Shown here: one piece after another, positions 36,433 through 48,503 of the stretch
How positions within the stretch are numbered: the stretch's first letter is position 1
Layout of the letters: every line of letters begins with the position of its first letter
DNA from: Ectorhizobium quercum
Lineage (GTDB): Bacteria > Pseudomonadota > Alphaproteobacteria > Rhizobiales > Rhizobiaceae
Assembly (NCBI RefSeq): GCF_026552795.1
Contig: NZ_JANFPI010000001.1
Coordinates: 372,001-436,000 of the forward strand
Direction: 5' to 3'
DNA: 64,000 nt
Position numbers and translations under genes: made by a program
The notes under the pieces: generated by a model
Seen by the model: only the letters and a program-made list of their open reading frames with translations
The model's database searches: none
What the model was told of the DNA's origin: nothing

Positions 36433-37034
36433 ACCGGCACGGCGGCGATGCTGGCGCCGTCGGCCAGCCGCTGCTTCATGTCCGCGTCGAGAGCCACCGT
36501 GCCGTTTGCCGGCACCTTGCCCAGCAGATGCGCCTGTCCCGCCCTTTCGATCAGCCAGACGTTGAGAAACGGCTTCGCCGGCGTCGCGATATCGACGATG
36601 ATGCGTCCGGCCGCCGGATCGTAGACCGGCGTCAGCACGCTGGCCGCCGCCTCGACGGGCGCTGCCGGCGCCGTGACGGTGTTGCGGCTCTCGATCACGG
36701 CATAGAGCGCCAGCAGGCCGAGCGCCGCGAAGCCGAAGCCGCGCCAGAAGGCGAACGACTGCCAAGCCTTGAGGCGGGACATGGAGAAGCCCGGCGCCAG
36801 GCGCGCGCCCGGCACGCGGTCGCTGCCCGCCAGCATCCAGGGATCGGCATCGCCGTCGTCGCAATCGCTGAGATTTTCCTGCCAGCGCCGGACCATCGCC
36901 GCGAAGTGGCGGTCGGTCCGCACACGGGACTCCACCTGCCGCGCCGTATCTGCCGGCAATACGCCCAGGACATATTCGCCGGCCAGCACTTCGTCATGCG
37001 CGCCACTGCCGGTTCCTCCCACGGGTACTGTCAT
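36426..37034 (-). CDS. RskA-like anti-sigma factor, orphan and short at its C-terminus
   Basis: This 202-residue protein has the anti-sigma N-terminus E-V-L-A-G-E-Y-V-L-G-V-L-P (residues 15-27), which in relatives binds an ECF sigma factor. A single membrane segment lies at about 96-115, and an RskA-type extracytoplasmic domain follows (K-P-F-L-N-V-W-L-I-E). Relatives usually end with a S-L-E-P-x-G-G-S-P-T-G type motif; this one stops at D-G-A-S-I-A-A-V-P-V-D, just before that point. Its stop lies in a dispersed repeat. No sigma factor gene is adjacent: the neighbours are yihA and argB. Whether it still works is uncertain. Confidence 0.82.
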   Translation of the reverse strand: MTVPVGGTGSGAHDEVLAGEYVLGVLPADTARQVESRVRTDRHFAAMVRRWQENLSDCDDGDADPWMLAGSDRVPGARLAPGFSMSRLKAWQSFAFWRGFGFAALGLLALYAVIESRNTVTAPAAPVEAAASVLTPVYDPAAGRIIVDIATPAKPFLNVWLIERAGQAHLLGKVPANGTVALDADMKQRLADGASIAAVPVD

Positions 37035-37242
37035 AATCGTGTGTTCCTGCTGTCCGAATAGTCCGGAACATTTCCGGAATTAGCCTTTTGTTAACCATTT
37101 TTCCTGCTTTGGCCGAACTGTCAATTCTTCAATGGGCGATGGAGGCGCACTTAATGTCACAGTTGCGTAATATTTTCGGCCATTATTCCCTCGGATCGCA
37201 ACATGGTCTAAAAGGCCGCGACACACAGGCATGGAGGATCGA

Positions 37243-38130
37243 ATGAGCGCTTCGGAAAGTGAAACCCAGGCCCGGCTTCTGGCGCAGGCGCTGCCCTTCA
37301 TGCAGCGGTACGAGAACAAGACGATCGTCGTGAAATATGGCGGCCATGCAATGGGTAACGCCGAACTGGGCAAGGCTTTCGCGGGCGATATCGCGCTGCT
37401 CAAACAGTCCGGCGTCAATCCCATCGTCGTCCACGGCGGCGGGCCGCAGATCGGCGCTATGCTGAACAAGATGGGCATCGAATCCAAGTTTGAGGGCGGC
37501 CTGCGCGTGACGGACCAGAAGACGGTCGAAATCGTCGAGATGGTTCTGGCCGGGTCGATCAACAAGGAGATCGTCGCGCTCATCAACCAGACGGGCGAAT
37601 GGGCCATCGGCCTGTGCGGCAAGGACGGCAACATGGTCTTCGCCGAAAAGGCCAACAAGACGGTGCGCGATCCCGACTCCAATATCGAGCGCATCCTCGA
37701 TCTCGGCTTCGTCGGAGAGGTGGTCGAAGTCGACCGCACGCTGCTCGATCTGCTCGCCAAGTCCGAGATGATCCCGGTCATCGCCCCGGTGGCACCCGGC
37801 CGCGACGGCCATACCTACAACATCAACGCCGACACCTTCGCCGGCGCCATTGCCGGCGCTTTGCGCGCCACGCGCCTTCTTTTCCTGACGGACGTGCCCG
37901 GCGTGCTCGACAGGAACGGCGAGCTGATCAAGGAACTTTCCGTGTCGCAGGCGCGCGCCCTGATCGCCGACGGCACGATTTCGGGCGGCATGATCCCGAA
38001 GGTGGAAACCTGCATCGACGCGATCAATGCGGGCGTCCAGGGCGTGGTCATCCTCAACGGAAAGACCGCGCATGCCGTGCTGCTGGAAATCTTCACCGAG
38101 GGCGGTGCGGGAACGCTGATCGTTCCCTGA
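37243..38130 (+). CDS. argB: Acetylglutamate kinase
   Basis: This 295-residue kinase phosphorylates N-acetyl-L-glutamate in arginine synthesis. Seen: [10 protein letters not shown] near residue 30 (phosphate binding), [10 protein letters not shown] near 63, N-I-N-A-D-T-F-A-G near 191 and I-S-G-G-M-I-P-K near 246. ATG 37243 follows GGAGG with correct spacing and gives the usual rhizobial length; the ATG at 37231 overlaps that ribosome binding site and is not preferred. Divergent from the anti-sigma gene. Confidence 0.96.
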   Translation: MSASESETQARLLAQALPFMQRYENKTIVVKYGGHAMGNAELGKAFAGDIALLKQSGVNPIVVHGGGPQIGAMLNKMGIESKFEGGLRVTDQKTVEIVEMVLAGSINKEIVALINQTGEWAIGLCGKDGNMVFAEKANKTVRDPDSNIERILDLGFVGEVVEVDRTLLDLLAKSEMIPVIAPVAPGRDGHTYNINADTFAGAIAGALRATRLLFLTDVPGVLDRNGELIKELSVSQARALIADGTISGGMIPKVETCIDAINAGVQGVVILNGKTAHAVLLEIFTEGGAGTLIVP

Positions 38131-38322
38131 TCTCCGGTTCCCCCACACCGAAAACCGTGACATTCACCGGATGGACGGCGTGGACGGCCTTTGTCCCGTC
38201 GCTTCCGGCAAGCGCCCGCACGGCTCTGTGCGCAGGCCATCGACGGCTATGGTTGCCCCACCGCCGCGTGATCGCGGCTGGCCTCTCTCGTAAAAATGTG
38301 GGGAGCAGATATAGGAATTTGT

Positions 38323-38350
38323 TGACGGAAAATTCACGATGTCTACTATA
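38323..38350 (+). promoter_or_regulatory. Probable promoter of the nrdHIEF transcript
   Basis: TTGACG (38323-38328), a 16-nt spacer and TACTAT (38345-38350) are followed about 8 nt later by the first stem of the cobalamin riboswitch (38358). The position fits a transcript that starts with the aptamer. Confidence 0.55.
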
Positions 38351-38357
38351 TCTTGTG

Positions 38358-38548
38358 TCTGAGGTTCTCGCGATTCGAAAGATCGCGGGCTAAGACGGGA
38401 ATCCGGTGCGCGGCTGTCATGGCTGCAATTCCGGAGCTGCCCCCGCAACTGTAAGCGGCGAGCGCCCGTTCCGAAATGCCACTGGGCCGAAAGCCCGGGA
38501 AGGCGGGGCGGGAGCGTTGACCTGCGAGCCAGGAGACCTGCCTCAGCG
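38358..38548 (+). promoter_or_regulatory. Cobalamin riboswitch
   Basis: The B12-box GAGCCAGGAGACCTGCCT (38526-38543) is diagnostic. The closing stem pairs CTGAGG (38359-38364) with CCTCAG (38541-38546). Inside are CGGGAATCCGGTG, GCCCCCGCAACTGTAAGCGG and CACTGGGCCGAAAGCCCGGGAAGG, all conserved cobalamin aptamer segments. It lies upstream of nrdHIEF, so adenosylcobalamin should lower expression of this B12-independent reductase. Confidence 0.95.
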
Positions 38549-38590
38549 CGTGAACGTCCACCGGCGGGGTGTCCGGCAGGTCGCGGTTTT
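38535..38590 (+). terminator. Possible riboswitch expression platform hairpin
   Basis: GACCTGCC inside the B12 box (38535-38542) is perfectly complementary to GGCAGGTC (38575-38582), which is followed by GCGG and TTTT (38587-38590). Pairing would compete with the aptamer's B12 box and closing stem, giving mutually exclusive structures. The hairpin has a long loop and a short T-run, so its role is uncertain. Confidence 0.4.
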
Positions 38591-38810
38591 CGCACGGCAT
38601 CAGGCCGGGCGCGCCGCAGCCTCCGAAGCGTCGCCAATCGTCAGCTTCGGGGTGAAGTCCATGTCCGTTTCGATCCGTTTCCGCTTGCCCGGCTCCTGAT
38701 CCGTCAGGCCGTCCCGGCCCGTTGCGTCCTTTTGCTATCCATTCTCTCGACCGGCGCCTGCCGCGCCGGAACGATCCCGCATGCGCCTTTTCACGTCTCA
38801 CGAGGAACCC

Positions 38811-39032
38811 ATGACCGTCACCGTCTACAGCAAGCCCGCCTGCGTCCAATGCACCGCCACTACCCGCGCCCTCGACCGGCAGGGCATTCCCTATGACGTC
38901 GTCGATATTTCGCGCGATGCGGCCGCCCTCGATCTGGTCCAGGGCCTCGGCTACCGGCAGGTGCCCGTGGTGGTCGCCGGCGAAACGCACTGGTCGGGCT
39001 TCCGTCCCGACATGATCGGCAGTCTCGCCTAA
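38811..39032 (+). CDS. nrdH: Glutaredoxin-like protein NrdH
   Basis: This 73-residue thioredoxin-fold electron donor for class Ib ribonucleotide reductase has the redox motif C-V-Q-C (residues 12-15) and the family end G-F-R-P-D-M-I. The ATG at 38811 follows GAGGAA and gives the usual length; an in-frame ATG 10 codons upstream lacks support. It is the first gene of nrdHIEF, about 260 nt after the cobalamin riboswitch, in a leader with no other gene. Confidence 0.95.
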   Translation: MTVTVYSKPACVQCTATTRALDRQGIPYDVVDISRDAAALDLVQGLGYRQVPVVVAGETHWSGFRPDMIGSLA

Positions 39033-39044
39033 GGGGGCGGTTTC

Positions 39045-39443
39045 ATGGGTGGGCTCGTCTATTTCTCCAGCCGGTCGGAAAACACCCGCCGTTTCGTGGA
39101 GAAGCTGGGTGTGCCGGCGCTGCGCCTGCCGCTTGCGGGCGATGAGCCGGCACCGGCGATGCAGGAGTCCTATGTGCTCGTGACGCCGACCTATGGCGGC
39201 GGGGGAGAGAAGGGGGCGGTGCCGAAGCCGGTCATCCGCTTTCTCAACGATCCCGCCAACCGCGCGCTCATCCGCGGCGTGATCGCCGCGGGTAACACCA
39301 ATTTCGGCGCGGCTTTCGCGATGGCGGGCGACATCGTCGCCGCGAAATGCGCCGTGCCTTTCCTCTATCGGTTCGAGCTTCTCGGAACGGCGGAGGACGT
39401 CGACAACGTCAGACAGGGACTCGCACGATTTTGGACCAGATGA
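39045..39443 (+). CDS. nrdI: Flavodoxin-like protein NrdI
   Basis: This 132-residue flavodoxin-like protein supplies the oxidant for assembly of the Mn2 tyrosyl-radical cofactor of NrdF. Seen: [13 protein letters not shown] (phosphate loop), T-P-T-Y-G-G-G (about 46-52) and A-A-G-N-T-N-F-G near 85-92. It lies 12 nt after nrdH and overlaps nrdE by 4 nt (ATGA). Confidence 0.95.
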   Translation: MGGLVYFSSRSENTRRFVEKLGVPALRLPLAGDEPAPAMQESYVLVTPTYGGGGEKGAVPKPVIRFLNDPANRALIRGVIAAGNTNFGAAFAMAGDIVAAKCAVPFLYRFELLGTAEDVDNVRQGLARFWTR

Positions 39444-41584
39444 CCCTCGCAAAGCCGCCGGCAGGCGCCGAGCCGTCGCTCGACTACCACGCCCTCAACG
39501 CCATGCTGAACCTCTACGACGAGGACGGCCATATCCAGTTCGACAAGGACCGGCTGGCGGCGCGGCAATATTTCCTCCAGCACGTCAACCAGAACACGGT
39601 CTTTTTTCATAACCTGCGGGAAAAGCTCGATTATCTGGTGAGAGAAGGCTATTACGAGCAGGAGGTTCTGGATCGCTATTCCTTCAACTTCGTGCGCGAT
39701 CTCGTCGATCTGGCCTATGCGAGGAAGTTCAGGTTTCCCACGTTCCTCGGGGCCTTCAAGTATTACACCTCCTACACGCTGAAGACGTTCGACGGGAAGC
39801 GCTACCTGGAGCGCTACGAGGACCGCGTCTGCATGGTGGCGCTGACGCTGGCGCGCGGCGACGAGCAGCTTGCCCGCGACCTGATGGAGGAGATCATTTC
39901 CGGGCGCTTCCAGCCGGCGACGCCGACCTTCCTCAATGCGGGCAAGAAGCAGCGCGGCGAACTCGTTTCCTGCTTCCTGCTGCGCATCGAGGACAACATG
40001 GAATCGATCGCCCGCGGCATCAATTCCGCGCTTCAGCTTTCCAAGCGGGGCGGTGGCGTCGCATTGTGCCTCACCAATCTGCGCGAGGCCGGCGCCCCCA
40101 TCAAGCAGATCGAGAACCAGTCTTCCGGTGTCATTCCGGTCATGAAGCTGCTGGAGGATTCGTTCTCCTACGCAAACCAGCTCGGCGCGCGGCAGGGGGC
40201 GGGGGCCGTCTATCTCCACGCCCATCACCCGGATATCATGCGTTTCCTCGACACCAAGCGCGAGAATGCCGACGAGAAGATCCGCATCAAGACGCTGTCG
40301 CTCGGCGTGGTGATCCCGGACATCACCTTTGAGCTGGCGAAGAACAACGAGGACATGTACCTCTTCTCGCCCTACGACGTGGAGCGCGTTTATGGCGTGC
40401 CCTTCACCGAGATTTCGGTGACGGAACACTACAGGGACATGGTGGCCGACAGCCGCATCCGCAAGAAGAAGATCAAGGCACGCGACTTCTTCCAGGTGAT
40501 CGCCGAGATCCAGTTCGAGAGCGGCTATCCCTACATCATGTTCGAGGACACGGTGAACCGGGCCAATCCGGTTGCCGGGCGGATTTCGATGAGCAATCTC
40601 TGCTCGGAAATCCTCCAGGTCAGCGAGGCGAGCACATACAACGACGATCTGTCCTACAGCCATATGGGCAAGGACATTTCCTGCAATCTGGGCTCCCTCA
40701 ACATCGCTGCCGCGATGGATTCGTCCGATTTCGGCAAGACGATCGAAACGGCCATCCGGGCGCTCACCGCCGTCTCCGACATGAGCCACATTTCGGCCGT
40801 TCCCTCCGTCGAAAAGGGCAATGACGAAAGCCATGCCATCGGTCTCGGCCAGATGAACCTGCACGGGTTTCTGGCCCGCGAGCGCGTCTTCTACGGCTCC
40901 GAAGAGGGCGTCGATTTCACCAACATCTATTTCTACACGGTGACGTATCATGCCGTCCGGGCCTCGAACCGGCTGGCCGCGGAGCGCGGCACGAGCTTCA
41001 AGGGGTTCGAAAACTCGACATATGCCTTGGGCGACTATTTCGACAAATATACGCAGCAGGAGTGGGCGCCGGCGACGGAGCGGGTGCGCACCATCTTCGA
41101 AAAGGCCGGCATCGCCATCCCGACGCGCGAGGACTGGCTGGAACTGAAGCGCCGCGTCATGGAAGGCGGGCTCTACAACCAGAACCTTCAGGCCGTGCCG
41201 CCGACCGGGTCGATCTCCTACATCAATCACTCGACCTCCTCGATCCATCCGATCGTTTCGAAGATCGAGATCCGCAAGGAAGGCAAGATCGGCCGTGTCT
41301 ACTATCCGGCCGCATTCCTGACCAACGACAACCTCGACTATTATCAGGATGCCTACGAGATCGGCCCGGAGAAGATCATCGACACCTATGCGGCGGCCAC
41401 CCAGCATGTCGACCAGGGCCTGTCGCTGACGCTTTTCTTCCGGGATACGGCAACGACGCGCGACATCAACCGCGCGCAGATCTACGCCTGGAAGAAGGGC
41501 ATCAAGACCATCTACTACATCCGGCTGCGCCAGATGGCGCTCGAGGGAACGCAGGTTCAGGGCTGCGTCTCCTGCACGCTGTAA
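39440..41584 (+). CDS. nrdE: Class Ib ribonucleoside-diphosphate reductase, large subunit
   Basis: This 714-residue subunit reduces ribonucleoside diphosphates. It lacks the N-terminal ATP cone, as is usual for class Ib. Active-site elements seen: the redox Cys in R-G-E-L-V-S-C-F, the thiyl Cys in S-N-L-C-S-E-I, a second redox Cys region, and the C-terminal C-V-S-C-T-L shuttle that NrdH reduces. The start overlaps the nrdI stop; a TTG three codons earlier is less likely. An intergenic repeat separates it from nrdF. Confidence 0.96.
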   Translation: MTLAKPPAGAEPSLDYHALNAMLNLYDEDGHIQFDKDRLAARQYFLQHVNQNTVFFHNLREKLDYLVREGYYEQEVLDRYSFNFVRDLVDLAYARKFRFPTFLGAFKYYTSYTLKTFDGKRYLERYEDRVCMVALTLARGDEQLARDLMEEIISGRFQPATPTFLNAGKKQRGELVSCFLLRIEDNMESIARGINSALQLSKRGGGVALCLTNLREAGAPIKQIENQSSGVIPVMKLLEDSFSYANQLGARQGAGAVYLHAHHPDIMRFLDTKRENADEKIRIKTLSLGVVIPDITFELAKNNEDMYLFSPYDVERVYGVPFTEISVTEHYRDMVADSRIRKKKIKARDFFQVIAEIQFESGYPYIMFEDTVNRANPVAGRISMSNLCSEILQVSEASTYNDDLSYSHMGKDISCNLGSLNIAAAMDSSDFGKTIETAIRALTAVSDMSHISAVPSVEKGNDESHAIGLGQMNLHGFLARERVFYGSEEGVDFTNIYFYTVTYHAVRASNRLAAERGTSFKGFENSTYALGDYFDKYTQQEWAPATERVRTIFEKAGIAIPTREDWLELKRRVMEGGLYNQNLQAVPPTGSISYINHSTSSIHPIVSKIEIRKEGKIGRVYYPAAFLTNDNLDYYQDAYEIGPEKIIDTYAAATQHVDQGLSLTLFFRDTATTRDINRAQIYAWKKGIKTIYYIRLRQMALEGTQVQGCVSCTL

Positions 41585-41602
41585 TCCTGGGCGGTGCCAT
41601 CG

Positions 41603-42774
<1,172 letters not shown>

Positions 42775-42806
42775 AATCGTGAGATCGGGCCTTGGGCCGA
42801 TGAACG

Positions 42807-42845
42807 AGGAAAGCCGCCGGACATGTCCGGCGGCTTTCCTGTTTT
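42807..42845 (+). terminator. Rho-independent terminator after nrdF
   Basis: A perfect 34-nt palindrome (42807-42840) built on AGGAAAGCCGCCGGA around CATG, followed by GTTTT. It lies between the convergent nrdF and dctA genes and may serve both. Confidence 0.88.
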
Positions 42846-42898
42846 CGGAGCGGGCCGCTTGATGAAGAGACCCGTTCGCCGCTTTCCCGGGAGGACGC

Positions 42899-44248
42899 TT
42901 ACTCGGCGGGCTGGGGGGCGGCCGGCGTCACCTCTTCAGCCGGCACCGAGATGTCGTCCACCGGCTCACCGGCGAGAACCTTGTGGAAGGTTTCCTCGTC
43001 CAGTTCGCCTTCCCAGCGGGCGACGACGACCGTTGCAAGGGCGTTGCCGATGAAGTTGGTGATGGCGCGGCATTCCGACATGAAGCGGTCGATGCCGAGG
43101 ATCAGCGCCATGCCGGCGACCGGGACGGACGGCACAACGGAAAGCGTGGCGGCAAGCGTGATGAAGCCTGCGCCGGTGATGCCGGCTGCGCCCTTGGACG
43201 ACAGCATGGCCACCAGCAGCAGCAGGATCTGCTCGCCGAACGACAGCTGGATGTCGGTGGCCTGGGCGATGAAGAGCGCCGCCAGCGTCATGTAGATGTT
43301 GGTGCCGTCGAGGTTGAAGGAATAGCCGGTCGGGATGACGAGGCCGACGACGGAGCGCTTGCAGCCCGCCTTTTCCATCTTGCTCATCAGGCCCGGCAGG
43401 GCGGCCTCGGAGGAGGACGTGCCGAGAACGAGCAGGAGTTCTTCCTTGATGTAGCGGATCAGCGCGAAGATCGAGAAGCCGTTGTACTTGGCGACGGCGC
43501 CGAGGATCACGACCACGAAGAAGAACGACGTGATGTAGAACGTGCCGATCAGGAAGGCGAGGTTCGTGACCGAGGAGATGCCGTACCTGCCGATGGTGAA
43601 GGCCATCGCGCCGAAGGCGCCGATCGGGGCGGCCTTCATCAGGATCGCGACGAGCTTGAAGATCGGGTACATCAGCGCGTGCATGAAGTCGGTGACGGGC
43701 TTGCCGCGTTCGCCGACGATGCCGAGCGCAATGCCGAACAGGACCGAGAAGAACAGCACCTGAAGAATATCGCCGCTGGCGAAGGCGCCGACGATGGTGG
43801 CCGGGATGATGCCCATCAGGAAGCCGGTGATCGTCGATTCATGCGCCTTGGCGGCATAGTCGGCGACGGCCGCGCTGTCGAGGGTCGCCGGATCGATGTG
43901 CATGCCGGCGCCCGGCTGCAACGTGTTGGCGACGATGAGGCCGACGATCAGCGCCAGCGTCGAGAAGGTCAGGAAGTAGATCATCGCCTTGCCGGCGACG
44001 CGGCCGACCTTCTTCATGTCGCTCATGCCGGCGATGCCGGTGGCGACGGTGAGGAAGATGACGGGTGCGATGATCATCTTGACGAGCTTGATGAAGGCGT
44101 CGCCCAGCGGCTTCAGTTCGGCGCCGACGCTCGGCCAGTAATGCCCGAGCGTGATGCCGGCGACGATGGCGACAAGAACCTGGAAATAAAGAAGCTTGTA
44201 GAAAGGGGTATGCACGTGGCGGGTCGCCACGACCTTTTCATCGATCAT
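42899..44248 (-). CDS. dctA: C4-dicarboxylate transport protein DctA
   Basis: This 449-residue symporter of the DAACS family imports succinate, malate and fumarate with cations. Seen: membrane helices throughout, the serine-rich loop [10 protein letters not shown] (about 277-286), [12 protein letters not shown] (about 308-319) and [12 protein letters not shown] near 390. A GGAGG ribosome binding site precedes the ATG. In rhizobia it feeds nitrogen-fixing bacteroids. It is divergent from dctBD and has a sigma-54 promoter. Confidence 0.97.
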   Translation of the reverse strand: MIDEKVVATRHVHTPFYKLLYFQVLVAIVAGITLGHYWPSVGAELKPLGDAFIKLVKMIIAPVIFLTVATGIAGMSDMKKVGRVAGKAMIYFLTFSTLALIVGLIVANTLQPGAGMHIDPATLDSAAVADYAAKAHESTITGFLMGIIPATIVGAFASGDILQVLFFSVLFGIALGIVGERGKPVTDFMHALMYPIFKLVAILMKAAPIGAFGAMAFTIGRYGISSVTNLAFLIGTFYITSFFFVVVILGAVAKYNGFSIFALIRYIKEELLLVLGTSSSEAALPGLMSKMEKAGCKRSVVGLVIPTGYSFNLDGTNIYMTLAALFIAQATDIQLSFGEQILLLLVAMLSSKGAAGITGAGFITLAATLSVVPSVPVAGMALILGIDRFMSECRAITNFIGNALATVVVARWEGELDEETFHKVLAGEPVDDISVPAEEVTPAAPQPAE

Positions 44249-44341
44249 GATGTCCTCCTTGGCGGGCCTGCCCGGTTCCCCGGCCTCCGAGGCGCGCCTG
44301 TGTTGCGTAGCAGCCGTCCGCGGCTGTTCGTTTCCGTATTC

Positions 44342-44356
44342 GCAAGAGGCGTGCCA
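44342..44356 (-). promoter_or_regulatory. Sigma-54 promoter of dctA
   Basis: On the minus strand TGGCACGCCTCTTGC has the -24 GG and -12 GC elements at exact 10-nt spacing, about 90 nt before the dctA ATG. DctD is encoded nearby and is the expected activator. Confidence 0.92.
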
Positions 44357-44430
44357 GTTTGGTTCTGTCGAGATAAAAGGCTGATAAGAAAAGATTAATT
44401 AATTTGTCTGCCCTGTGGCGGGATGCATTC

Positions 44431-44446
44431 GTGCGGATATCCGCAC
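44431..44446. promoter_or_regulatory. DctD binding site 1 (upstream activating sequence)
   Basis: GTGCGGATATCCGCAC is a perfect 16-bp palindrome about 100 nt upstream of the predicted dctA transcription start, the usual distance for a sigma-54 activator site. It resembles characterised DctD sites in rhizobia. Confidence 0.8.
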
Positions 44447-44462
44447 ATTCCGTCTTGTTGTT

Positions 44463-44480
44463 TGTGTGAAAATGCGCACA
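44463..44480. promoter_or_regulatory. DctD binding site 2 (weaker palindrome)
   Basis: TGTGTG-AAAATG-CGCACA is an imperfect palindrome 16 nt beyond site 1. Tandem DctD sites of unequal strength are known in rhizobial dctA promoters. It lies just upstream of the dctB start. Confidence 0.65.
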
Positions 44481-44488
44481 ATAACCGC

Positions 44489-46339
44489 ATGTCCGATGCT
44501 GCCCTTTCTCCTGCTTCCCGCCTGCGAATCCGCGCCCGCCGCCAATGGATCGCCTTCTTCGCGATCGCGGCGGCGATGGTCGTTGCCGCCCTGCTCGCCG
44601 CCGGTGAGGTCGGGCGGGCGAGGGCCATGCGCGCGCTGGAGGCGCAGGCCGAGACGGACGCATCGCTGAAGGTGGCGCTTCTCAACGCCGCCCTGGAAAG
44701 GCCCCGGGCGCTGCCACTGGTTCTGGCGGGCGACAGCGATATCCGGCTGGCCCTTGAAACGCGCTCCGCCGCTGCCGTCGACCGGGTCAACCGCAAGCTG
44801 GAGGGCCTGATCGAGGCGACGCAGGCCTCGGTGATCTACGTGATCGGCGCCGATGGTGTGGCGATGGCGGCGAGCAATTTCCGCGAGCCCGACAGTTTCG
44901 TCGGGTCGAGCTATGCGTTCCGCGATTATTTCGGCCATGCGATGGAGCGCGGTGGAACGGAGCAATATGCGCTCGGCACCGTCAGCCTCCGGCCGGGCCT
45001 TTATATTTCCCGCCGTGTCGAGAACGAGGCGGGAGAGGTTCTCGGCGTCGTGGTCGCCAAGGTGGAGTTCAACAGGCTGGAAGCCGACTGGAGCATCGGC
45101 GGCCGGCCGGTCTACGTCACCGACGGGCGCGGCATCGTGCTGATGACCAGCGTCCCCGACTGGCGCTTTCTGGCGGTGGCGCCGATTTCCAACGAGCAGA
45201 AGGCGAGCATAGCCGACAGCCTGCAATTCGGCGATGCCCGGCTCGATCCTTTGCCGTTCTCCACGCTCGAGCGGGCCGGGGAGCACGAGGACACGATCCG
45301 GATATCGAATGCCGGCGTGCTCGATGGCGATTACCTGCGGCTCAGCCTTCCCGTCCCCACCACCGGGTGGCGCCTGCATTTCCTGTTGCCGGTGGCCGAA
45401 ACGGTCGCCGCCATGAAATGGCAGGACAGGTCGGTGGCGTTCGCCACGCTTCTTCCTGTACTCGGCCTTGCGGGGTTCGTCCTGCGCCGCCGGCAGCAGG
45501 CCCTGCGCAAGATCGAGGTCGAGCGGGTCGCCCGCGAGGAACTGGAGCGTCGCGTGGAGGCCCGGACGCGGGATCTGACGGCCGCCCGCGACCGGTTGCA
45601 GGAGGAAATATCCGGCCATGAACGCACCGGCCGCAAGCTCCAGAGCGTGCAGCAGGAACTCGTCCAGGCCAACCGCCTTGCCATTCTCGGGCAGGTGGCG
45701 GCGGGTGTCGCCCATGAGATCAACCAGCCGGTTGCGACTATTCGCGCCTTTGCCGATAACGGCCGCACCCTTCTCGACCGGGGTCGGGTGACGGAGGTAG
45801 AGGAGAATCTGGAACAGATCGCCGCCCTGACCGACCGCATCGGTACGATCACCGGCGACCTGAAGATGCTGGCGCGCAAGGGCCGCGCCGCTGCCGGGCC
45901 GACCGGCATGAAGGATGTGATCGAGGGCGCGGTGCTTCTTCTGCGCAGCCGCTTCGCCGGGCACATGGATGCGCTCGATATCGTTCCCCCCGATGCCGGG
46001 CTGAAAGTGTCCGGCAGCCGCGTGCGGCTGGAGCAGATCGTCATCAATCTTCTCCAGAACGCGCTGGAAGCGGTCGCGGGCCGCGAGGACGCCCGGGTTT
46101 CCGTTCGCGTGCGGGAGGAGGGGACGGACGAGGTGGTGCTGACGGTATCCGACAACGGTCCGGGTCTTGCGGCGGAGATCCGCGAGGCGCTGTTCACGCC
46201 CTTCAACACCTCGAAGGAGGCGGGGCTGGGCCTCGGTCTCGTCATATCGAGCGAGATCGCCGCCGATTACGGCGGACGGATCGAGGTGGAAAGCGGCCCG
46301 GACGGCGCCTCTTTCTCCGTACATCTGAGGAGGGCCTGA
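44489..46339 (+). CDS. dctB: C4-dicarboxylate sensor histidine kinase DctB
   Basis: This 616-residue membrane kinase has helices at about 19-39 and 312-332 around a double-PDC periplasmic sensor for dicarboxylates, then a coiled-coil linker, the phosphoacceptor box [13 protein letters not shown] (H409), and an ATPase domain with N-L-L-Q-N-A-L-E-A and D-N-G-P-G-L. It signals to DctD, encoded 2 nt downstream. ATG 44489 avoids including the DctD sites in the reading frame; 22 upstream in-frame codons are not conserved-looking. Confidence 0.95.
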   Translation: MSDAALSPASRLRIRARRQWIAFFAIAAAMVVAALLAAGEVGRARAMRALEAQAETDASLKVALLNAALERPRALPLVLAGDSDIRLALETRSAAAVDRVNRKLEGLIEATQASVIYVIGADGVAMAASNFREPDSFVGSSYAFRDYFGHAMERGGTEQYALGTVSLRPGLYISRRVENEAGEVLGVVVAKVEFNRLEADWSIGGRPVYVTDGRGIVLMTSVPDWRFLAVAPISNEQKASIADSLQFGDARLDPLPFSTLERAGEHEDTIRISNAGVLDGDYLRLSLPVPTTGWRLHFLLPVAETVAAMKWQDRSVAFATLLPVLGLAGFVLRRRQQALRKIEVERVAREELERRVEARTRDLTAARDRLQEEISGHERTGRKLQSVQQELVQANRLAILGQVAAGVAHEINQPVATIRAFADNGRTLLDRGRVTEVEENLEQIAALTDRIGTITGDLKMLARKGRAAAGPTGMKDVIEGAVLLLRSRFAGHMDALDIVPPDAGLKVSGSRVRLEQIVINLLQNALEAVAGREDARVSVRVREEGTDEVVLTVSDNGPGLAAEIREALFTPFNTSKEAGLGLGLVISSEIAADYGGRIEVESGPDGASFSVHLRRA

Positions 46340-46341
46340 CG

Positions 46342-47691
46342 ATGGGCGCCCCCGGTCCCGTTCTTCTGGTCGACGACGACACGCAGCTTCGCAAGGCGAT
46401 GGCGCAGACGCTCGATCTTGCCGGCTTTTCCGTGACGCCGCTGACCGGCGCCGCCGAAGCCCTGCGGCAGATCACCCCCGATTTCCCCGGCGTCGTCATT
46501 TCCGATATCCGCATGCCCGGCATCGATGGCCTGCAATTCTTCGAGCGGCTGAAGGCGATGGATCCGGACCTGCCCGTCATTCTCGTGACCGGCCACGGCG
46601 ACATTCCGATGGTGGTGAAGGCCATCCAGGAAGGTGCCTACGACTTCATCGCCAAGCCTTTTCCCGCCGACCGCCTGGTTCAGAGCGCGCTGCGGGCGAT
46701 GGAAAAGCGCCGCCTCGTGATGGAGAACCGCGCCTTGCGGCAGGCCGCCGAAAAGGCGGAAGGCGATGCTCCGCTGATCGGCCAGACGCCGGCGATGGAG
46801 CGGCTGCGCAACACTCTGCGCCATATCGCCGGCACCGATGTCGACGTGCTGGTGGCGGGGGAAACGGGCAGCGGCAAGGAGGTGGTGGCCACACTTCTCC
46901 ACCGCTGGAGCCGCCGGGCATCGGGGCATTTCGTGGCGCTGAACTGCGGCGCCCTGCCGGACAGCGTCATCGAGGCCGAGCTGTTCGGCCACGAGGCCGG
47001 CGCCTTTACCGGCGCGCAGAAGAAGCGCGTCGGGCGCATCGAATATTCGAGCGGAGGCACGCTGTTTCTCGATGAGATCGAAAGCATGCCGCTTTCGGCC
47101 CAGGTGAAGATGCTGCGCGTTCTGGAAAAGCGCGAGGTTTCGCCGCTCGGCACAAACGAGGTGCGGCCCGTCGACCTGCGCGTCGTGGCGGCGGCGAAGA
47201 TCGACCTCGGCAATCCCGCCGAACGCGGCGATTTCCGCGAGGACCTCTATTACCGGCTGAATGTCGTGACGCTGTCGATCCCGCCGCTTCGCGAGCGGCG
47301 CGAGGACATTCCGCTGCTTTTCTCGCATTTCGCCGCGCGCGCGGCCGCCCGCTTCGACCGCGATGTGCCGCCGATCACGCCGGCCATCGCCCGGCATCTG
47401 GCCGAGCATGCCTGGCCCGGCAATGTCCGCGAACTGGGGCACTACGCCGAGCGCGTCGTGCTCGGCGTGGACGGCGCGGCGCCGGCGGAGGTGCCTGCCG
47501 GTTCGGCGGCGGGCGGCGGCACGCTGCCGGAACGGATCGACCGCTACGAGGCCGAGATCATCCGCGAGACGCTGAGGGAGAAGAAGGGCGACGTGGCCGG
47601 CACCGTGGAGGCGCTCGGCATCGCCCGCAAGACCTTCTACGACAAGCTCCAGCGTCACGGCATCCACCGCTCGGATTATGTCGGGGAGTGA
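46342..47691 (+). CDS. dctD: C4-dicarboxylate transport response regulator DctD
   Basis: This 449-residue NtrC-family activator has a receiver domain (D11-D13 acidic pocket, phosphorylation site D55 in V-I-S-D-I-R-M-P-G), a sigma-54 AAA+ domain (Walker A G-E-T-G-S-G-K-E at 173-180, G-A-F-T-G-A at 220-225, G-G-T-L-F-L-D-E), and a C-terminal Fis-type helix-turn-helix ending [12 protein letters not shown]. With DctB it switches on dctA when dicarboxylates are present. Its 3' end overlaps the converging sugar kinase gene by 16 nt. Confidence 0.96.
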   Translation: MGAPGPVLLVDDDTQLRKAMAQTLDLAGFSVTPLTGAAEALRQITPDFPGVVISDIRMPGIDGLQFFERLKAMDPDLPVILVTGHGDIPMVVKAIQEGAYDFIAKPFPADRLVQSALRAMEKRRLVMENRALRQAAEKAEGDAPLIGQTPAMERLRNTLRHIAGTDVDVLVAGETGSGKEVVATLLHRWSRRASGHFVALNCGALPDSVIEAELFGHEAGAFTGAQKKRVGRIEYSSGGTLFLDEIESMPLSAQVKMLRVLEKREVSPLGTNEVRPVDLRVVAAAKIDLGNPAERGDFREDLYYRLNVVTLSIPPLRERREDIPLLFSHFAARAAARFDRDVPPITPAIARHLAEHAWPGNVRELGHYAERVVLGVDGAAPAEVPAGSAAGGGTLPERIDRYEAEIIRETLREKKGDVAGTVEALGIARKTFYDKLQRHGIHRSDYVGE

Positions 47692-48503
47692 TCCGCCTGG
47701 CGGTTCTGCCGCTCGACCAGCCGCCTTTCCGTCAGTCGGCATGCTTCCAGCGCGGCGTCCGGCGGCGGCAGGCCGTCGAGAACGGCATGAAGATAGCTGC
47801 CGGCGAAGATATCGCCTGCGCCGATCGTGTCGGCGAGCCGCAGGCGACCGGGCGGCGGAACGAGGCGGATCGTCTCTTCGTCGATCAGCCTGACGGGCTC
47901 CGGCCCGTCGGTCATGACGAGATGGGTCAGGCGTGCGCCGGCGATGCGGTGCGCCGCAGCCAGGATGTCGGGATAGTCGCGGCCGCTCATGTCCGCCGCC
48001 GAGCCGATCAGGATATCGGCGGGCCGGGCGCTCTCCCGTGCCGGGAACTGCGCCATGCCGAGCGGCGCCCGCCGCATGGCGTCCAGCAGGCCTGTCGTGC
48101 ATTCGGCCGCGTTCACGTAGACCGCATCGGCCTCGACGGCGCCGGAGACGGTCACGGGCGGGCGCCTGCGGCCGGGCGGGGCGATGATGGTGCGTTCGCC
48201 GGAAGGGTCGAGGAGAATGTCGGCCGGGGCGGTCTTGCCGTCGACGACTGCGACATGGGTCGTGTCGAAGCCCATGCCCTTCAGGGCGGCAAGGGCCTCC
48301 CGTCCCGTTTCGTCGTTCATCAGGCCGCCGGCGATCAGAACCGTGTGGCCGAGCCGCAGGAGCTGCGCGCCGGTATGGTAGGCGCCGCCGCCGAGCCGGA
48401 TTTCGCGATCGAGGCAGGACAGACGCCCGCCAGGCACCAGCGTCCGGTCGAGGTGCCAGATGCGGTCGTGATTGATGTTTCCGGCAACGAGAATGCGGGC
48501 CAC
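47676..48503 (-). CDS. PfkB family carbohydrate/nucleoside kinase
   Basis: This 275-residue protein has the ribokinase fold. The N-terminal part has G-N-I-N-H-D and a glycine-rich [10 protein letters not shown], and the C-terminal signature [13 protein letters not shown] holds the catalytic Asp and the anion hole. The start is taken as GTG 48503, where homology begins; the 77 in-frame codons upstream are not like the family. The sugar or nucleoside it phosphorylates cannot be told from motifs. Confidence 0.85.
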   Translation of the reverse strand: MARILVAGNINHDRIWHLDRTLVPGGRLSCLDREIRLGGGAYHTGAQLLRLGHTVLIAGGLMNDETGREALAALKGMGFDTTHVAVVDGKTAPADILLDPSGERTIIAPPGRRRPPVTVSGAVEADAVYVNAAECTTGLLDAMRRAPLGMAQFPARESARPADILIGSAADMSGRDYPDILAAAHRIAGARLTHLVMTDGPEPVRLIDEETIRLVPPPGRLRLADTIGAGDIFAGSYLHAVLDGLPPPDAALEACRLTERRLVERQNRQADHSPT

